Of a stretch of DNA of 64,000 bases, positions 45,779 through 55,087 are shown in pieces. The position numbers and the translations under genes are program-made. The notes under the pieces are model-generated. The model did no database searches and was not told the DNA's origin. It saw only the letters and a list, made by a program, of their open reading frames with translations. This DNA is from JAIOQJ01 sp963718635. GTDB taxonomy: Bacteria > Planctomycetota > Planctomycetia > Gemmatales > Gemmataceae. How positions within the stretch are numbered: position 1 is the first letter of the stretch; the number at the start of each line of letters is the position of its first letter. The DNA lies in contig OY970367.1 in NCBI GenBank assembly GCA_963718635.1, positions 4,712,001 to 4,776,000 on the forward strand. Direction: 5' to 3'.

Positions 45779-48385
45779 GTGGACCTCAACCGCTATACCG
45801 AAAAAGCTCAGGAAGCCATCCAAGGTGCCCAGAAGCTCGCAAGCCGATTCAATCACCAACAGATTGACGTCGAACACTTGCTCTTGGCGCTGCTCGACCA
45901 GGATAAAGGCCTTGCCCCAGCTATTTTGAGCAAGGCGGGCATATCGATAGACGCGATTCAGGTTCGCCTTCAACGCGAGCTTGAAAAGCTGCCTCGCGTA
46001 TCGACCGAAGGCGGAGCGCCCGATCGTTTTTACGCCAGTGGGCGCTTAAACAAATTGCTTGGACAAGCGGAGGACGAAGCCAAAAAGCTCAAAGACGAAT
46101 TTATTTCAATTGAACACCTCTTGCTAGCCCTCAGCGACGATCGCGGCCCGGCGGGCTCGATTCTCAAGGAATTCGGCGTCACCCGCGAACGTCTGTTGGC
46201 CGCGCTAAAAGAAGTTCGCGGCAACCAGCGGGTGACCACGCAAACCCCGGAAGACACCTATCAGTCGCTGGAAAAATTTGGACGCGACCTCACGAAGGAT
46301 GCTCGACTGGGCAAACTCGACCCCGTGATTGGCCGGGATGATGAAATTCGCCGGGTGATCCAAGTTCTGTCGCGACGGACGAAAAACAATCCGGTGCTGA
46401 TCGGCGAGCCCGGCGTTGGCAAGACGGCAATTGTCGAGGGGCTCGCTCAGCGCATCGTTCGGGGCGACGTCCCCGAAGGTTTGAAGAATCGCCGCGTGGT
46501 GTCGCTCGATATGGGCGCTCTCATCGCCGGCGCCAAATATCGAGGAGAATTTGAAGAGCGCCTGAAAGCAGTGCTAAAAGAGGTGACTTCATCGGAAGGC
46601 GAGATCATCCTGTTCATTGACGAATTGCACACAGTTGTCGGCGCGGGCAAAGGCGAAGGGTCGATGGACGCCGGCAACCTGCTAAAGCCGATGCTCGCTC
46701 GCGGCGAACTTCATTGCATCGGCGCCACGACGCTCGATGAGTTTCGCAAGAATATCGAAAAGGATGCGGCACTGGAACGACGTTTCCAGCCGGTGCTGGT
46801 CGATCAACCAACAGTCGAAGACACCGTCTCCATCCTTCGCGGCCTGAAAGAGAAATACGAGCTCCATCATGGCGTGCGCATTAAAGACGCCGCACTCGTT
46901 TCGGCCGCTGTTCTTTCAAGCCGTTATATCAGCGATCGCTTCCTCCCCGATAAAGCGATCGACCTCATGGACGAAGCGTGTGCCAAGCTGCGCACCGAAA
47001 TCGATTCGATGCCTGCCGAGTTAGATGAGGCCTCACGACGCGTCATGCAGTTGGAGATTGAAAAGCAGGCTCTGAAAAAAGAAGCAGACGCTGCCTCTCG
47101 GGAACGCCTGGGAAAGATCGAGAAAGAATTGGGCGATGTGAGAGGCGAGGCGGACGCTCTCAAGGCACGCTGGCAGAACGAAAAGCAGGGCGTGCAACAG
47201 TTGCAGACGCTGCGCGAAGAGATCGAAAATGCGAAGCGAAACATTGAGTTGGCGGAGCGCCAATACGATCTCAACCGTGCTGCGGAATTAAAGTACGGCA
47301 CACTTCCCGAACTCGAACGAAAGTTGAAAGCGGAAGAAGAACAGGTTACCCGCCAGGCCGGCAGCCGTTTGGTCAAGGAAGAAGTCGGGGAGGAAGACAT
47401 CGCCGCCGTCGTTAGTCGTTGGACGCATATTCCGGTCACGAAACTGCTCGAAGGCGAAAAAGAAAAGCTGCTGCAGTTGGAAGACCATTTGCACCTGCGT
47501 GTCATCGGCCAGGAAGAAGCGGTGACCGCCGTTTCTGAGGCAGTCATTCGCGCGCGCTCGGGAATGAACGATCCGCATCGGCCAATCGGTTCCTTTATCT
47601 TCCTGGGGCCTACCGGCGTTGGTAAGACGGAACTGGCTCGTGCCCTGGCGCAATTTTTGTTCGATGATGAAAAGGCGATGATTCGGGTTGATATGTCCGA
47701 GTATCAGGAGAAGCACACCGTTTCACGCCTCGTCGGAGCGCCCCCCGGCTATGTCGGTTTCGAGGAGGGGGGGCAATTGACTGAGGCCGTGCGCCGGCGG
47801 CCTTACTGCGTCATCCTGTTCGACGAAATCGAGAAGGCGCACAGTGATGTTTTCAATGTCTTGCTGCAAGTGCTCGATGACGGCCGATTGACCGACGGCC
47901 AAGGACGCACGGTTGATTTCAAAAATACGATCATCGTAATGACATCGAACATCGGCAGTCAGCGAATTCTCCAATACAAGGGCATCCACGTCGGCGAGAT
48001 TTATGACCGGATGAAGGAAGCGGTATCCGACGAGATGAAGAAGCATTTCCGTCCCGAGTTCCTCAATCGGGTCGATGACATCATCGTCTTCCACGCCCTG
48101 ACCGAAGGCAATCTGAAAAAGATTATCGATATCCAAGCGAAACGGATCCAGGAACGGCTTACAGAAAGACATATCACCCTTCAACTTTCAGACGAAGCCA
48201 AAGGGTATCTTGTCCACGAAGGATATGACCCAAGCTATGGCGCTCGACCATTAAAGCGAACCCTCCAGAAGGAAATCGAAACGGTGCTAAGTCGGATGAT
48301 TCTCAAAGGCGAAATCCGCGATGGACAGAGCGTTGTCGTAAATTACGACCTGTCCCACGATGGCTTGGAATTCAAAGTGTCTTAG
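45779..48385 (+). CDS. clpB: ATP-dependent disaggregase ClpB
   Basis: Hsp100 chaperone that works with DnaK to rescue aggregated protein. The order is complete: Clp_N repeats (residues 1-145), NBD1 with Walker A GEPGVGKT (~208) and Walker B ILFIDELHTV, a coiled-coil M domain (~410-525, LEIEKQALKKEADAASRERL), NBD2 with GPTGVGKTE (~610) and VILFDEIEKAHSD, and the C-terminal D2 domain (GYDPSYGARPLKRTLQ). The M domain marks it as ClpB, not ClpA/C. Length 868. Start GTG 45779 is preceded by AAGGAG. No CIRCE or other heat-shock element seen. Confidence 0.97.
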   Translation: MDLNRYTEKAQEAIQGAQKLASRFNHQQIDVEHLLLALLDQDKGLAPAILSKAGISIDAIQVRLQRELEKLPRVSTEGGAPDRFYASGRLNKLLGQAEDEAKKLKDEFISIEHLLLALSDDRGPAGSILKEFGVTRERLLAALKEVRGNQRVTTQTPEDTYQSLEKFGRDLTKDARLGKLDPVIGRDDEIRRVIQVLSRRTKNNPVLIGEPGVGKTAIVEGLAQRIVRGDVPEGLKNRRVVSLDMGALIAGAKYRGEFEERLKAVLKEVTSSEGEIILFIDELHTVVGAGKGEGSMDAGNLLKPMLARGELHCIGATTLDEFRKNIEKDAALERRFQPVLVDQPTVEDTVSILRGLKEKYELHHGVRIKDAALVSAAVLSSRYISDRFLPDKAIDLMDEACAKLRTEIDSMPAELDEASRRVMQLEIEKQALKKEADAASRERLGKIEKELGDVRGEADALKARWQNEKQGVQQLQTLREEIENAKRNIELAERQYDLNRAAELKYGTLPELERKLKAEEEQVTRQAGSRLVKEEVGEEDIAAVVSRWTHIPVTKLLEGEKEKLLQLEDHLHLRVIGQEEAVTAVSEAVIRARSGMNDPHRPIGSFIFLGPTGVGKTELARALAQFLFDDEKAMIRVDMSEYQEKHTVSRLVGAPPGYVGFEEGGQLTEAVRRRPYCVILFDEIEKAHSDVFNVLLQVLDDGRLTDGQGRTVDFKNTIIVMTSNIGSQRILQYKGIHVGEIYDRMKEAVSDEMKKHFRPEFLNRVDDIIVFHALTEGNLKKIIDIQAKRIQERLTERHITLQLSDEAKGYLVHEGYDPSYGARPLKRTLQKEIETVLSRMILKGEIRDGQSVVVNYDLSHDGLEFKVS

Positions 48386-48490
48386 GGCGGAAGATTAAAA
48401 GGCGTTTCGTCGAGCCGTAAGGCCGACTTGTTGAGACTCACGGTGCGCCAACCGCATCTGGCGAATTGATAAAACGAGCGCGAAGCCCGT

Positions 48491-48633
48491 TTTACCCTCC
48501 CCCTGGCTTTGCACGGGGAGGGCGGGGCGGGGGCAGAGCGTCTCGCCCATGAACGAACGCTTCGCCAGTCGCAGTTGTTCCCCCCACCCTGCCCTCCCCC
48601 CGCAAAGCCGGGGGGAGGGTGGAAAGAGCGAGC
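48491..48633. repeat. Large imperfect inverted repeat with CCCTCCCCC..GGCTTTGC arms
   Basis: The left arm (~48491-48537) contains ACCCTCCCCCTGGCTTTGC, and the right arm (~48589-48633) contains its near reverse complement GCAAAGCCGGGGGGAGGGT. A central ~50 bases carry AACGAACGCTTCGCC. This is a MITE- or REP-like dispersed element between clpB and the HtrA gene. Confidence 0.75.
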
Positions 48634-48693
48634 ATCTGCTTTGCGAAAATCGCTTGGCGCACACGTGCGTTAAACCCTGATTGCGAGCCTTTC

Positions 48694-49869
48694 ATGCCTC
48701 ATTACGATTATCCATCCCAATCTCGCGATACGCCCAGCGGTTTTTGGAACCTGCTGGCAGGAATGCTCATCGTAACCGCGATCAATTGTCTGGGGCTGTG
48801 GGCTTTTGGTCTGTTGCACTTCGGCGGACGAGTTCCCGATGTGCATAATCCAAACGCGATTGAACGCACTCCTGTCCCGCGTTCGGAGCATAATAGCGAA
48901 GAATCGGAACGAATACGCCTGTACAAGACGACGATGCCGAGCGTCGTCAACGTTGACACGCTTGCCTATTCCCTCACCGGGTATCTGGAAGAAGAGGAAA
49001 AAAAGCAGGGCACCGGATCAGGCTTTTTCTGGGACGACGAAGGGCGCATCGTCACCAATTTCCACGTGGTTCGGGATGCGCTGGCTCTGACCGCACAGGG
49101 AAAAGTGGTCATCAACGATAACCGGCAGATCAAAGTGAGTCTCGCCTCCGGCGAGACGACGACGGCTCGCCTTGTTGGAATTGCTCCCGACAACGATCTT
49201 GCCGTGATCCAGCTCACCAAGATGCCTGAAGGCGGCGTCCGCAAAATCGCTCTGGGGACGTCCAGTGATTTGGAGGTCGGGCAAACCGTTTATGCTATTG
49301 GCAGCCCCTTTGGACAGAGTTTCACGCTGACATCGGGCATCATCAGCGCGCTGGGGCGATCGATTCAGTCTCCGTCGCAGCACATTATCTTGGGAGTTAT
49401 ACAGACGGATGCATCCTTGAACCCGGGCAACTCCGGCGGTCCGCTCTTGGACAAAGATGGCCGATTAATCGGCGTGAATGCCGCGATTACCTCACCAACT
49501 GGCGGCAGCGTCGGCTTAGGTTACGCTATTCCCGTTGATACAGTCAACAAAGTAGTTACCGAGCTCATCCGAACCGGTCGTGTCGCTCAACCTTACATCG
49601 GCGCCGAATATGTTCTCGAAGAATCGGCGGTCCGCCAAATGGGAATCGTTCAAGGCGTTGTCGTTCGCCGGGTGCGGCCGGGCAGTCCGGCTGCAGCATC
49701 CGGCTTGCGTTCTGGCGATATCATCATCGCAGTCGATAAGACCAAAATCATCGGACTGGCCGACTTAGATCGTGCTCTTGGAGGCGTCAAAGTCGGGGAT
49801 GCTCTTACTTTTACCATCCGTCGAAAACGGCAGGAACTGGAGATTGCCATTCAAGTCGAAGGAATATAG
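48694..49869 (+). CDS. HtrA/DegP-type membrane-anchored serine protease
   Basis: Trypsin-fold protease for envelope quality control. One N-terminal helix (residues ~19-41) anchors it; catalytic triad His124 (VTNFHVV), Asp168 (PDNDLAVI) and Ser247 (NPGNSGGP); then one PDZ domain (GIVQGVVVRRVRPGSPAAAS, GLRSGDIIIAVD). The single PDZ and anchor are of the DegS layout. Length 391 from ATG 48694; the longer frame from 48619 is mostly repeat sequence. Not obviously co-transcribed with clpB because of the repeat between them. Confidence 0.94.
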   Translation: MPHYDYPSQSRDTPSGFWNLLAGMLIVTAINCLGLWAFGLLHFGGRVPDVHNPNAIERTPVPRSEHNSEESERIRLYKTTMPSVVNVDTLAYSLTGYLEEEEKKQGTGSGFFWDDEGRIVTNFHVVRDALALTAQGKVVINDNRQIKVSLASGETTTARLVGIAPDNDLAVIQLTKMPEGGVRKIALGTSSDLEVGQTVYAIGSPFGQSFTLTSGIISALGRSIQSPSQHIILGVIQTDASLNPGNSGGPLLDKDGRLIGVNAAITSPTGGSVGLGYAIPVDTVNKVVTELIRTGRVAQPYIGAEYVLEESAVRQMGIVQGVVVRRVRPGSPAAASGLRSGDIIIAVDKTKIIGLADLDRALGGVKVGDALTFTIRRKRQELEIAIQVEGI

Positions 49870-49930
49870 CGGTCGCAACCCGTACGCAAATTAAGGGAAC
49901 TTGTTTTCTAAAGCGCGTATTCTTACGAAC

Positions 49931-49958
49931 TTGACCTTCCGGTCACAGAAAGTAAACT
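49931..49958 (+). promoter_or_regulatory. Candidate sigma-70-like promoter for the small protein gene
   Basis: TTGACC (49931-49936) and TAAACT (49953-49958) are 16 bases apart, ~55 bases before ATG 50012. Match by eye. Confidence 0.4.
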
Positions 49959-50011
49959 CTTAACAACGTTGGATTTCTCTCCATATTTCTTCTTTTGTGA
50001 AAGGCAGGGTC

Positions 50012-50206
50012 ATGTCGAGCAGTACGCTTAGAGATATCGACTTTATCGAGGAATTGCGGCTTCGGCGTTGGGCACGGGAAAATTATGTTCCCGATGTCCG
50101 CCGTGATGAAGAATGGCATCCGATCGTGCTGGAAGAAATGAGCCGAAAGGATGAGGAATCTTACTTGAGCGACGCATCGCCGTCGTATGCAGCCGCGGTC
50201 GCCTGA
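50012..50206 (+). CDS. Small conserved protein of unknown function
   Basis: 64 residues: TLRDIDFIEELRLRRWAREN, YVPDVRRDEEWHPIVLEEM and a short Ala-rich tail (SPSYAAAVA). Charged, soluble and without a signal peptide. The WARENYV..RR..WHPIVLEEM layout is one I associate with short planctomycete proteins of unknown role. It has its own candidate promoter and a strong terminator, so it is likely a single-gene transcript, possibly a small regulatory or scaffold protein. ATG 50012 is used; GTG 49997 is possible. Confidence 0.72.
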   Translation: MSSSTLRDIDFIEELRLRRWARENYVPDVRRDEEWHPIVLEEMSRKDEESYLSDASPSYAAAVA

Positions 50207-50234
50207 TCGACGGTCTCAACAGACTTTGCAGAAG

Positions 50235-50270
50235 GCGGGCGGTCCTGATGGCCGCCCGCTTGCGTTTTGT
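50235..50270 (+). terminator. Rho-independent terminator
   Basis: A 10-base stem GCGGGCGGTC / GGCCGCCCGC with a 5-base loop, then TTGCGTTTTG. Confidence 0.82.
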
Positions 50271-50353
50271 TGAGTTAATTGCTGAAAAAGCGAGTTAGGT
50301 TAGGCCGCACGCCTAAGCTATTTTATTAGCCGGACGCGCCAGCGATGCAGTTC

Positions 50354-50410
50354 GTAGCACAAGCGTCTCGCTTGTGCGCACGGTCCGCACAAGCGAGACG
50401 CTTGTGCCAC
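50354..50410. repeat. Palindromic GCACAAGCGTCTCGCTTGTGC element
   Basis: The arms GCACAAGCGTCTCGCTTGTG and CACAAGCGAGACGCTTGTGC (~25 bases each, 50354-50378 and 50386-50410) are reverse complements. Each arm is itself a near-palindrome. It is a REP-like element upstream of the RdgC-like gene. Confidence 0.88.
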
Positions 50411-50458
50411 GGCGGGTGGCATCGCAACTTACGAACCGAATCGCGGGGACGTTGACTT

Positions 50459-51625
50459 ATGGGTTTCTTCAACGGTCGGGCGACCTTCACTCGCTATAAG
50501 ATCACCGAATCAGCCCCGAAGATTTTTGGGCCCGACCATATCAATCGGTTGGCCGAGAATGCGGCCGGACGGCAACGACTTGCCAGCGCGGATGGCATTG
50601 AAGTAGGTTGGACTGCCGGAAACCACATTCTCGATACCCGTTTTGATTTAGCCAAGAATATTATCGATGATATGCTCTTCTTTGCATTGCGGATCGACAC
50701 TCAAAAGCTGCCGAGCGATCTGCTGCGGGCCTATTATCAGGTCGATCTGGAAGCCTTGACCGCGAGCAATCCGAGCGGCCGGCCGAGCTTCCGACAAAAA
50801 CGGGAAGCCAAAGAATCGGCACGCGATCGACTGGAGCATGAAGCGAAGGATGGACGCTTCCTGAAGCGAAAGGCGATCGAAGTTGTCTGGGATCGGCTTT
50901 CCAACGAGATTTACTTTGGGACGACATCTGTTACAAACGTCGATCGGCTCATGTCCCTTTTCAAGAATACGTTCGGCGCCAGTTTCGAATCGGTGACCGC
51001 AGGGCGCCTTGCGTATCAGCTTGCCGATCTTCATCAGCGGTCGCGCCAGGTAGATGACGCCAGTCCCTCGGTCTTCATCCCCGGGGTATCGCCGACGGAT
51101 GTTGCTTGGATACCGGATGAAGCGAGCCGCGACTTCATCGGCAACGAATTTCTGCTATGGCTTTGGTTCCAGCGGGAATCCCAGCACGATACGTTCAAGC
51201 TCAGCGATGGTTCGGAAGTAAGCGTTATGCTGGCGCGCACGCTCACCTTAGAGTGTCCACGTGGTCAGACAGGCCATGAAACGATCAGCCATGAAGGGCC
51301 GACTCATCTGCCGGAAGCGAGGCGGGCAATCCAATCGGGTAAGATGCCCCGAAAAGTGGGCGTCACCATGGTGCGACATGACATCCAGTATGACTTTACC
51401 CTTCACGCGGAAACGCTCGGCATCGGCAGCGTCAAATGGCCTGCTTCAGAGGAAGAGGATGATCGCGCTCGACTTAATGAGCGCGCGGCACGGATTCGCA
51501 GTTTGATCGAAACGCTCGACCTGCTGTTCGACGCCTTCGGCCAGGCGCGCTTCTCCGCGGATTGGAACAAAGAATTGGCGAAGATGCAAAAGTGGCTGAA
51601 GCGCGAAGAACGCCAGGCGGCCTGA
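50459..51625 (+). CDS. RdgC-like DNA-binding protein
   Basis: RdgC forms a ring on double-stranded DNA and limits RecA activity. This 388-residue protein shows the N-terminal FFNGRATFTRYKI strand, a charged middle helix (RQKREAKESARDRLEHEAKD) followed by FLKRKAIEVVWDRLSNEIYF and VDRLMSLFKNTFGASFE, which parallels the RdgC layout, and NEFLLWLWFQRES. The C-terminus has an extra helical tail (LDLLFDAFGQARFS). It is ~80 residues longer than enterobacterial RdgC. Family call is by pattern and moderately sure; an unrelated planctomycete protein is the alternative. Confidence 0.55.
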   Translation: MGFFNGRATFTRYKITESAPKIFGPDHINRLAENAAGRQRLASADGIEVGWTAGNHILDTRFDLAKNIIDDMLFFALRIDTQKLPSDLLRAYYQVDLEALTASNPSGRPSFRQKREAKESARDRLEHEAKDGRFLKRKAIEVVWDRLSNEIYFGTTSVTNVDRLMSLFKNTFGASFESVTAGRLAYQLADLHQRSRQVDDASPSVFIPGVSPTDVAWIPDEASRDFIGNEFLLWLWFQRESQHDTFKLSDGSEVSVMLARTLTLECPRGQTGHETISHEGPTHLPEARRAIQSGKMPRKVGVTMVRHDIQYDFTLHAETLGIGSVKWPASEEEDDRARLNERAARIRSLIETLDLLFDAFGQARFSADWNKELAKMQKWLKREERQAA

Positions 51626-51706
51626 GTCGCTATTGACACCTGACGGCTGAACACTTATCCCGCGTTCGTTCGCCCCGATCACGGGTTCCAACGAAGGGGG
51701 CCAGAG

Positions 51707-51923
51707 GTGTCTAAACGGGCTTTTGGATTGAGCGGGCTGCTGCTGGTGATTTTCTCCGCAACCGGTTGTTGCAGTTTTTGGGAGCGCTGGTGCGCGCCGC
51801 GGCATAACGATCCTTGTCATAATCCTTGTTATGCCCCACCGCCGCCCAGCAATTGCGCCAACCCCTGCGCCGAGCAACTATCAGCCGCCCCCGGCCTATC
51901 CGGCCGCGCATCCTTGCAATTAA
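51707..51923 (+). CDS. Small Cys/Pro-rich lipoprotein-like protein, one frameshift
   Basis: GTG 51707 starts KRAFGLSGLLLVIFSATGCC, a signal peptide ending in a lipobox-like TGC. Then come Cys/Pro-rich repeats (NDPCHNPCYAPPPPSNC). In the starting frame it runs to 51946, but the adjacent frame gives PSNYQPPPAYPAAHPCN and stop TAA at 51921-51923. This is the more natural end, with a frame break near 51860. It converges with the kinase gene, leaving 8 bases between stops. Probably a small outer lipoprotein. Confidence 0.55.
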
Positions 51924-51931
51924 ATTTGTGC

Positions 51932-52849
51932 TTAGCCGGCATATGAGCCGGATGTCGCTGTCACGACGATGGACGAGCTTGAGCCCGGTCCATTGGCATA
52001 TACCCACGCGTAATGAAGTTCGCGAATTAGAACTTCGCAGTTTTCCCAACGGCGCTCGGGCTGTACTTCGAGTCCCCGTTCGAGAATTCGGCGTTCCGAA
52101 CGCGAAATTTGGCTCAGGTCGGGCGTTGGCCGCGAGTAACTATAACTGCGTCGGAAACCGTTGGGCGGCGTGGGGAATGGGAAACAACCGGTCCGCAACA
52201 GATACCAACTGACCGCCAAACTGAATTGGTCGCTCTTTTCATGCAATATGCCGCGATGAATTTCGGGAGCGGCAAAGTCGAGGGTGCCGCACTTGGCATA
52301 CGGGTTATTGGCCGCGGAAGTCGGCGCGGACAGTCCAAAATCGGCCAGTTTTACCGTATCGCCAATCACCAGGATATTGCTTGGCTTCACGTCGCAATGT
52401 TGAAAACCGACTTTGCGGCCTTCAAATAGATGCTGCCTTGCATTCATGAAATCGAGGCCGGCTGCCACCTGAGTCATGTAGGGCGCCAAAACGTCGGGCG
52501 GAATAGGCGTTTTATATTCTGCTAAATAGGCTTCCAGCAGGTCGAATAAACTAGCCTCCGCCAACTCCATCGCGATGACAATATAACCGGGTACGGACCA
52601 GACGCGATGCGTTAGCAATAGGTTGGGATGCTGGAGCATCTGCATCGACTGTAGCGATTTCACTTCCTTGATCGTGCTTGCCGTTTTATCGCTGGAGATG
52701 AACTTAAGCGCGATCAAACTCCCGTCGGTGTTTTGTGCTTCCCAGACTTCGGCAAATCCTCCACGGCCGCGCAATTGCACCAACTTAAAGCCAGGAAACG
52801 GTTCGGCGCCCGATTGTAAGCAAAGTCGTGTATGCACTGCAATCCTCAA
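51932..52849 (-). CDS. Serine/threonine protein kinase, cytosolic
   Basis: Hanks-type kinase domain: glycine loop GRGGFAEVW, catalytic Lys in LIALKFIS, catalytic loop FQHCDVKPSNILV, metal-binding Asp in KLADFGLSAP, and CGTLDFAAPEI in the P+1 region. The HRD Arg is replaced by Cys (HCD), making it a non-RD kinase. Length 305, with no membrane helix or sensor domain, so it is probably soluble. No substrate gene is obvious; it converges with a lipoprotein and diverges from a TPR gene. Confidence 0.93.
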   Translation of the reverse strand: MRIAVHTRLCLQSGAEPFPGFKLVQLRGRGGFAEVWEAQNTDGSLIALKFISSDKTASTIKEVKSLQSMQMLQHPNLLLTHRVWSVPGYIVIAMELAEASLFDLLEAYLAEYKTPIPPDVLAPYMTQVAAGLDFMNARQHLFEGRKVGFQHCDVKPSNILVIGDTVKLADFGLSAPTSAANNPYAKCGTLDFAAPEIHRGILHEKSDQFSLAVSWYLLRTGCFPFPTPPNGFRRSYSYSRPTPDLSQISRSERRILERGLEVQPERRWENCEVLIRELHYAWVYANGPGSSSSIVVTATSGSYAG

Positions 52850-53124
52850 ACAAAGGACTTCGCGATTAAGTTTTCGCGTTCGTGTGCGAAACGAATCCTG
52901 TCTTCAACGAACCTTAGCACCAAAAAATGAAGCTGTAACCTGAAAAGCTCGCCGGTCGCAATCTTCGTTGAATTTACACGACTGCGGCAGAGGCCGGCCC
53001 AAGCCAATTTCCTACGGGCGTCGAACAATCACGAAACTGCATGGCATCCCGACCCCCAAAACGCTAGGATTTTTAGAATAGAGCATCTGGGAAGACTGTT
53101 ACTTTTGCGTTCCGGAGATCGGTC

Positions 53125-54384
53125 ATGGAATACTGTTCGCGGCGCCGCATCGGGCTATTGGCATTCGTGGTTGCTTTTCTGACGCAGCCATTGGATGCGG
53201 CAGAGACCGATCCCTTGCGCGAGAAAGCCCTTAGTCTCAATGCGATCACCGGGAGCGGGCCCCTTGAAGGCGAGTTAAGGCTCTTGTTCAAGGACGAAGC
53301 GGGAACGAAAAAGTTGGTCGAGACTGCGGTGAAGATGGCCAAAGAAACTCCGCAGCCTTTCAACTATCCGGCAGCGTATCTTTTAGCTCGTTCGGCCCAT
53401 TTCATTAAAGATTTCGAGGCCGCCAAAGTCTTCTACAAAATCGCCAGCGACGCGGCCTTCAAGGTTCAGAGTTCGACAAAAATCATTCAGGTTTACGATG
53501 GGTTGATCGACCTGTTCGTGGAGAACAAGAAGTTCGACGATGCAATCAAAGCGTGTAAAGAGTTCTTGGAAATTGACAACGCCGACCGCACCAGTCCGAT
53601 CAATAACGTCAAGCCGTTCGTCATGGAACGGATGATCCAGTCGCTCGCCAAAAAAGGCAAGGTGGAAGAAGCGATCAAACTGACGAACGAACTGATCGAA
53701 GCGGATGCCGACGGCTGGTACTTCGTTAAATTGAAAGGCGAAGTCTACCGCGAAGCCGGCCAGATGGAAGAGGCCGCCAAGTATTATGAAGAGACTCTCG
53801 AAAGATTGAAAAAGCTGAAGAAGATCGAGGATGCACAGCGCGATCGCTTCGCCAGGGGAGTGCGTTATGTCTTGAGCGGAATCTATGTCGACATGAACCA
53901 GATCGATAAGGCCGCGGAGCAACTACAGACTCTATTGAAGAAAGATCCCGATAATGCCACGTTCAATAACGACCTCGGTTTCATCTGGGCCGATCACGAT
54001 ATGAATTTGGACGAATCGGAAAAGCTCGTGCGCAAAGCGATTGACGAAGAGCGCAAGTCGCGGAAGAAAATCGAAGATCTGACCCCGGAAGAAGATCGAG
54101 ACAACCCCGCGTATCTCGATAGCCTTGGCTGGGTGCTCTTCAAGAAAAAAGAATACAAGCAGGCCAAGAAGTATCTGCTGGAGGCGACGGAGGCGAAAGA
54201 GGGCCAGCACATTGAAATCCTCGATCACCTTGCTGACGTGGAAATGGCGCTCGGTGAAAAAGACGAAGCAATTAAGATCTGGGAAAAGGCATTGAAATCC
54301 GATGAAGAGACGTTGTCCAAACGCGAAAAAGAACGACGAACGATCATCGAAATGAAGCTCAAAAAGGTGCAGGGTTCTAAATAG
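53125..54384 (+). CDS. Secreted TPR protein
   Basis: A signal peptide (RIGLLAFVVAFLTQPLDA) is followed by TPR repeats: FEAAKVFYKIASDAAF, FDDAIKACKEFLEIDNAD, MEEAAKYYEETLERLKKL, IDKAAEQLQTLLKKDPDNA and YKQAKKYLLEATEAKEG. Length 419. The frame is intact. It is an exported scaffold of the same broad type as the 8.7-13.7 kb genes. About 275 bases separate it from the divergent kinase gene, a likely shared promoter region. Confidence 0.85.
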   Translation: MEYCSRRRIGLLAFVVAFLTQPLDAAETDPLREKALSLNAITGSGPLEGELRLLFKDEAGTKKLVETAVKMAKETPQPFNYPAAYLLARSAHFIKDFEAAKVFYKIASDAAFKVQSSTKIIQVYDGLIDLFVENKKFDDAIKACKEFLEIDNADRTSPINNVKPFVMERMIQSLAKKGKVEEAIKLTNELIEADADGWYFVKLKGEVYREAGQMEEAAKYYEETLERLKKLKKIEDAQRDRFARGVRYVLSGIYVDMNQIDKAAEQLQTLLKKDPDNATFNNDLGFIWADHDMNLDESEKLVRKAIDEERKSRKKIEDLTPEEDRDNPAYLDSLGWVLFKKKEYKQAKKYLLEATEAKEGQHIEILDHLADVEMALGEKDEAIKIWEKALKSDEETLSKREKERRTIIEMKLKKVQGSK

Positions 54385-54408
54385 GAATCGCTCAAAGCGA
54401 AGTCATTC

Positions 54409-55087
54409 ATGTGGACGCGAGTCAGCGCAGCCGGGCATTGGGTGGATCGTTTTGATCCACGTGACCAAGTCGCCTTTGGCCGGCCTCGTCTTTTTGCACG
54501 ATACAGACGGCGTTACTCTTGTTGACGATGCTCCATTGACGGAGTGGATGGAAAGTTCTCGATTCGTCGCAATTTGCCCACATGGCGGCTTATCGTGGTG
54601 GTCCGACAGGATTTGTCCGTCGTTCGATGCGGAGCATTCAGCCGAGCGCTGGTTATTGAACGATGTGTTGACCTTATTTGCGCCTGAACTACCAGTTATG
54701 ATTGCCGGCGTCGGCATGGGAGGACAGGGCGCCCTGCGGATTGCTTTCAAGCACCCGCAACGATTCCCCATTGTTGCTTCGATAGACGCTGCGATCGATC
54801 ATTACGAAGTCTATTGGCAACTTGCCTCGCTCTCGGAAATGTATGCCAGCCCGGAGCATTGCCGGCAGGACAGCGCCGCGCTGCATATTCATCCAGTGCG
54901 GCAGCCCAGTTCAATCCGGTTCGCTGCTGAGCAATCGAGCCGTTGGTATCGCGGCAACGACCGGCTACACGAGAAACTAAGCGCGCTTGGTGTTTCCCAT
55001 TCGTTTGAGCAAACTTCTACGTCACTGCAGACGATGTTGGAATGGGCTAAGAATGCGGTTCAGATAGGGGCACGGCGGTTGTTATGA
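54409..55087 (+). CDS. Alpha/beta-hydrolase-like protein lacking Ser and His of the triad
   Basis: It resembles planctomycete esterase-like proteins: CPHGGLSWWSDRICPSFD, GMGGQGALRIAFKHPQRFP, EMYASPEHCRQDSAALHI and RGNDRLHEKLSALGVSH. The nucleophile motif, normally G-x-S-M-G-G, reads GVGMGG, so Ser is Gly (GGC; AGC would be Ser). The GGHSW block that normally holds the catalytic His is absent from the C-terminus. It is thus probably not a working hydrolase. A start at 54409 (MWTRVSAAGHWVDRF) fits the family but needs a frame change near 54470; otherwise the frame opens at TTG 54452. Confidence 0.65.
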
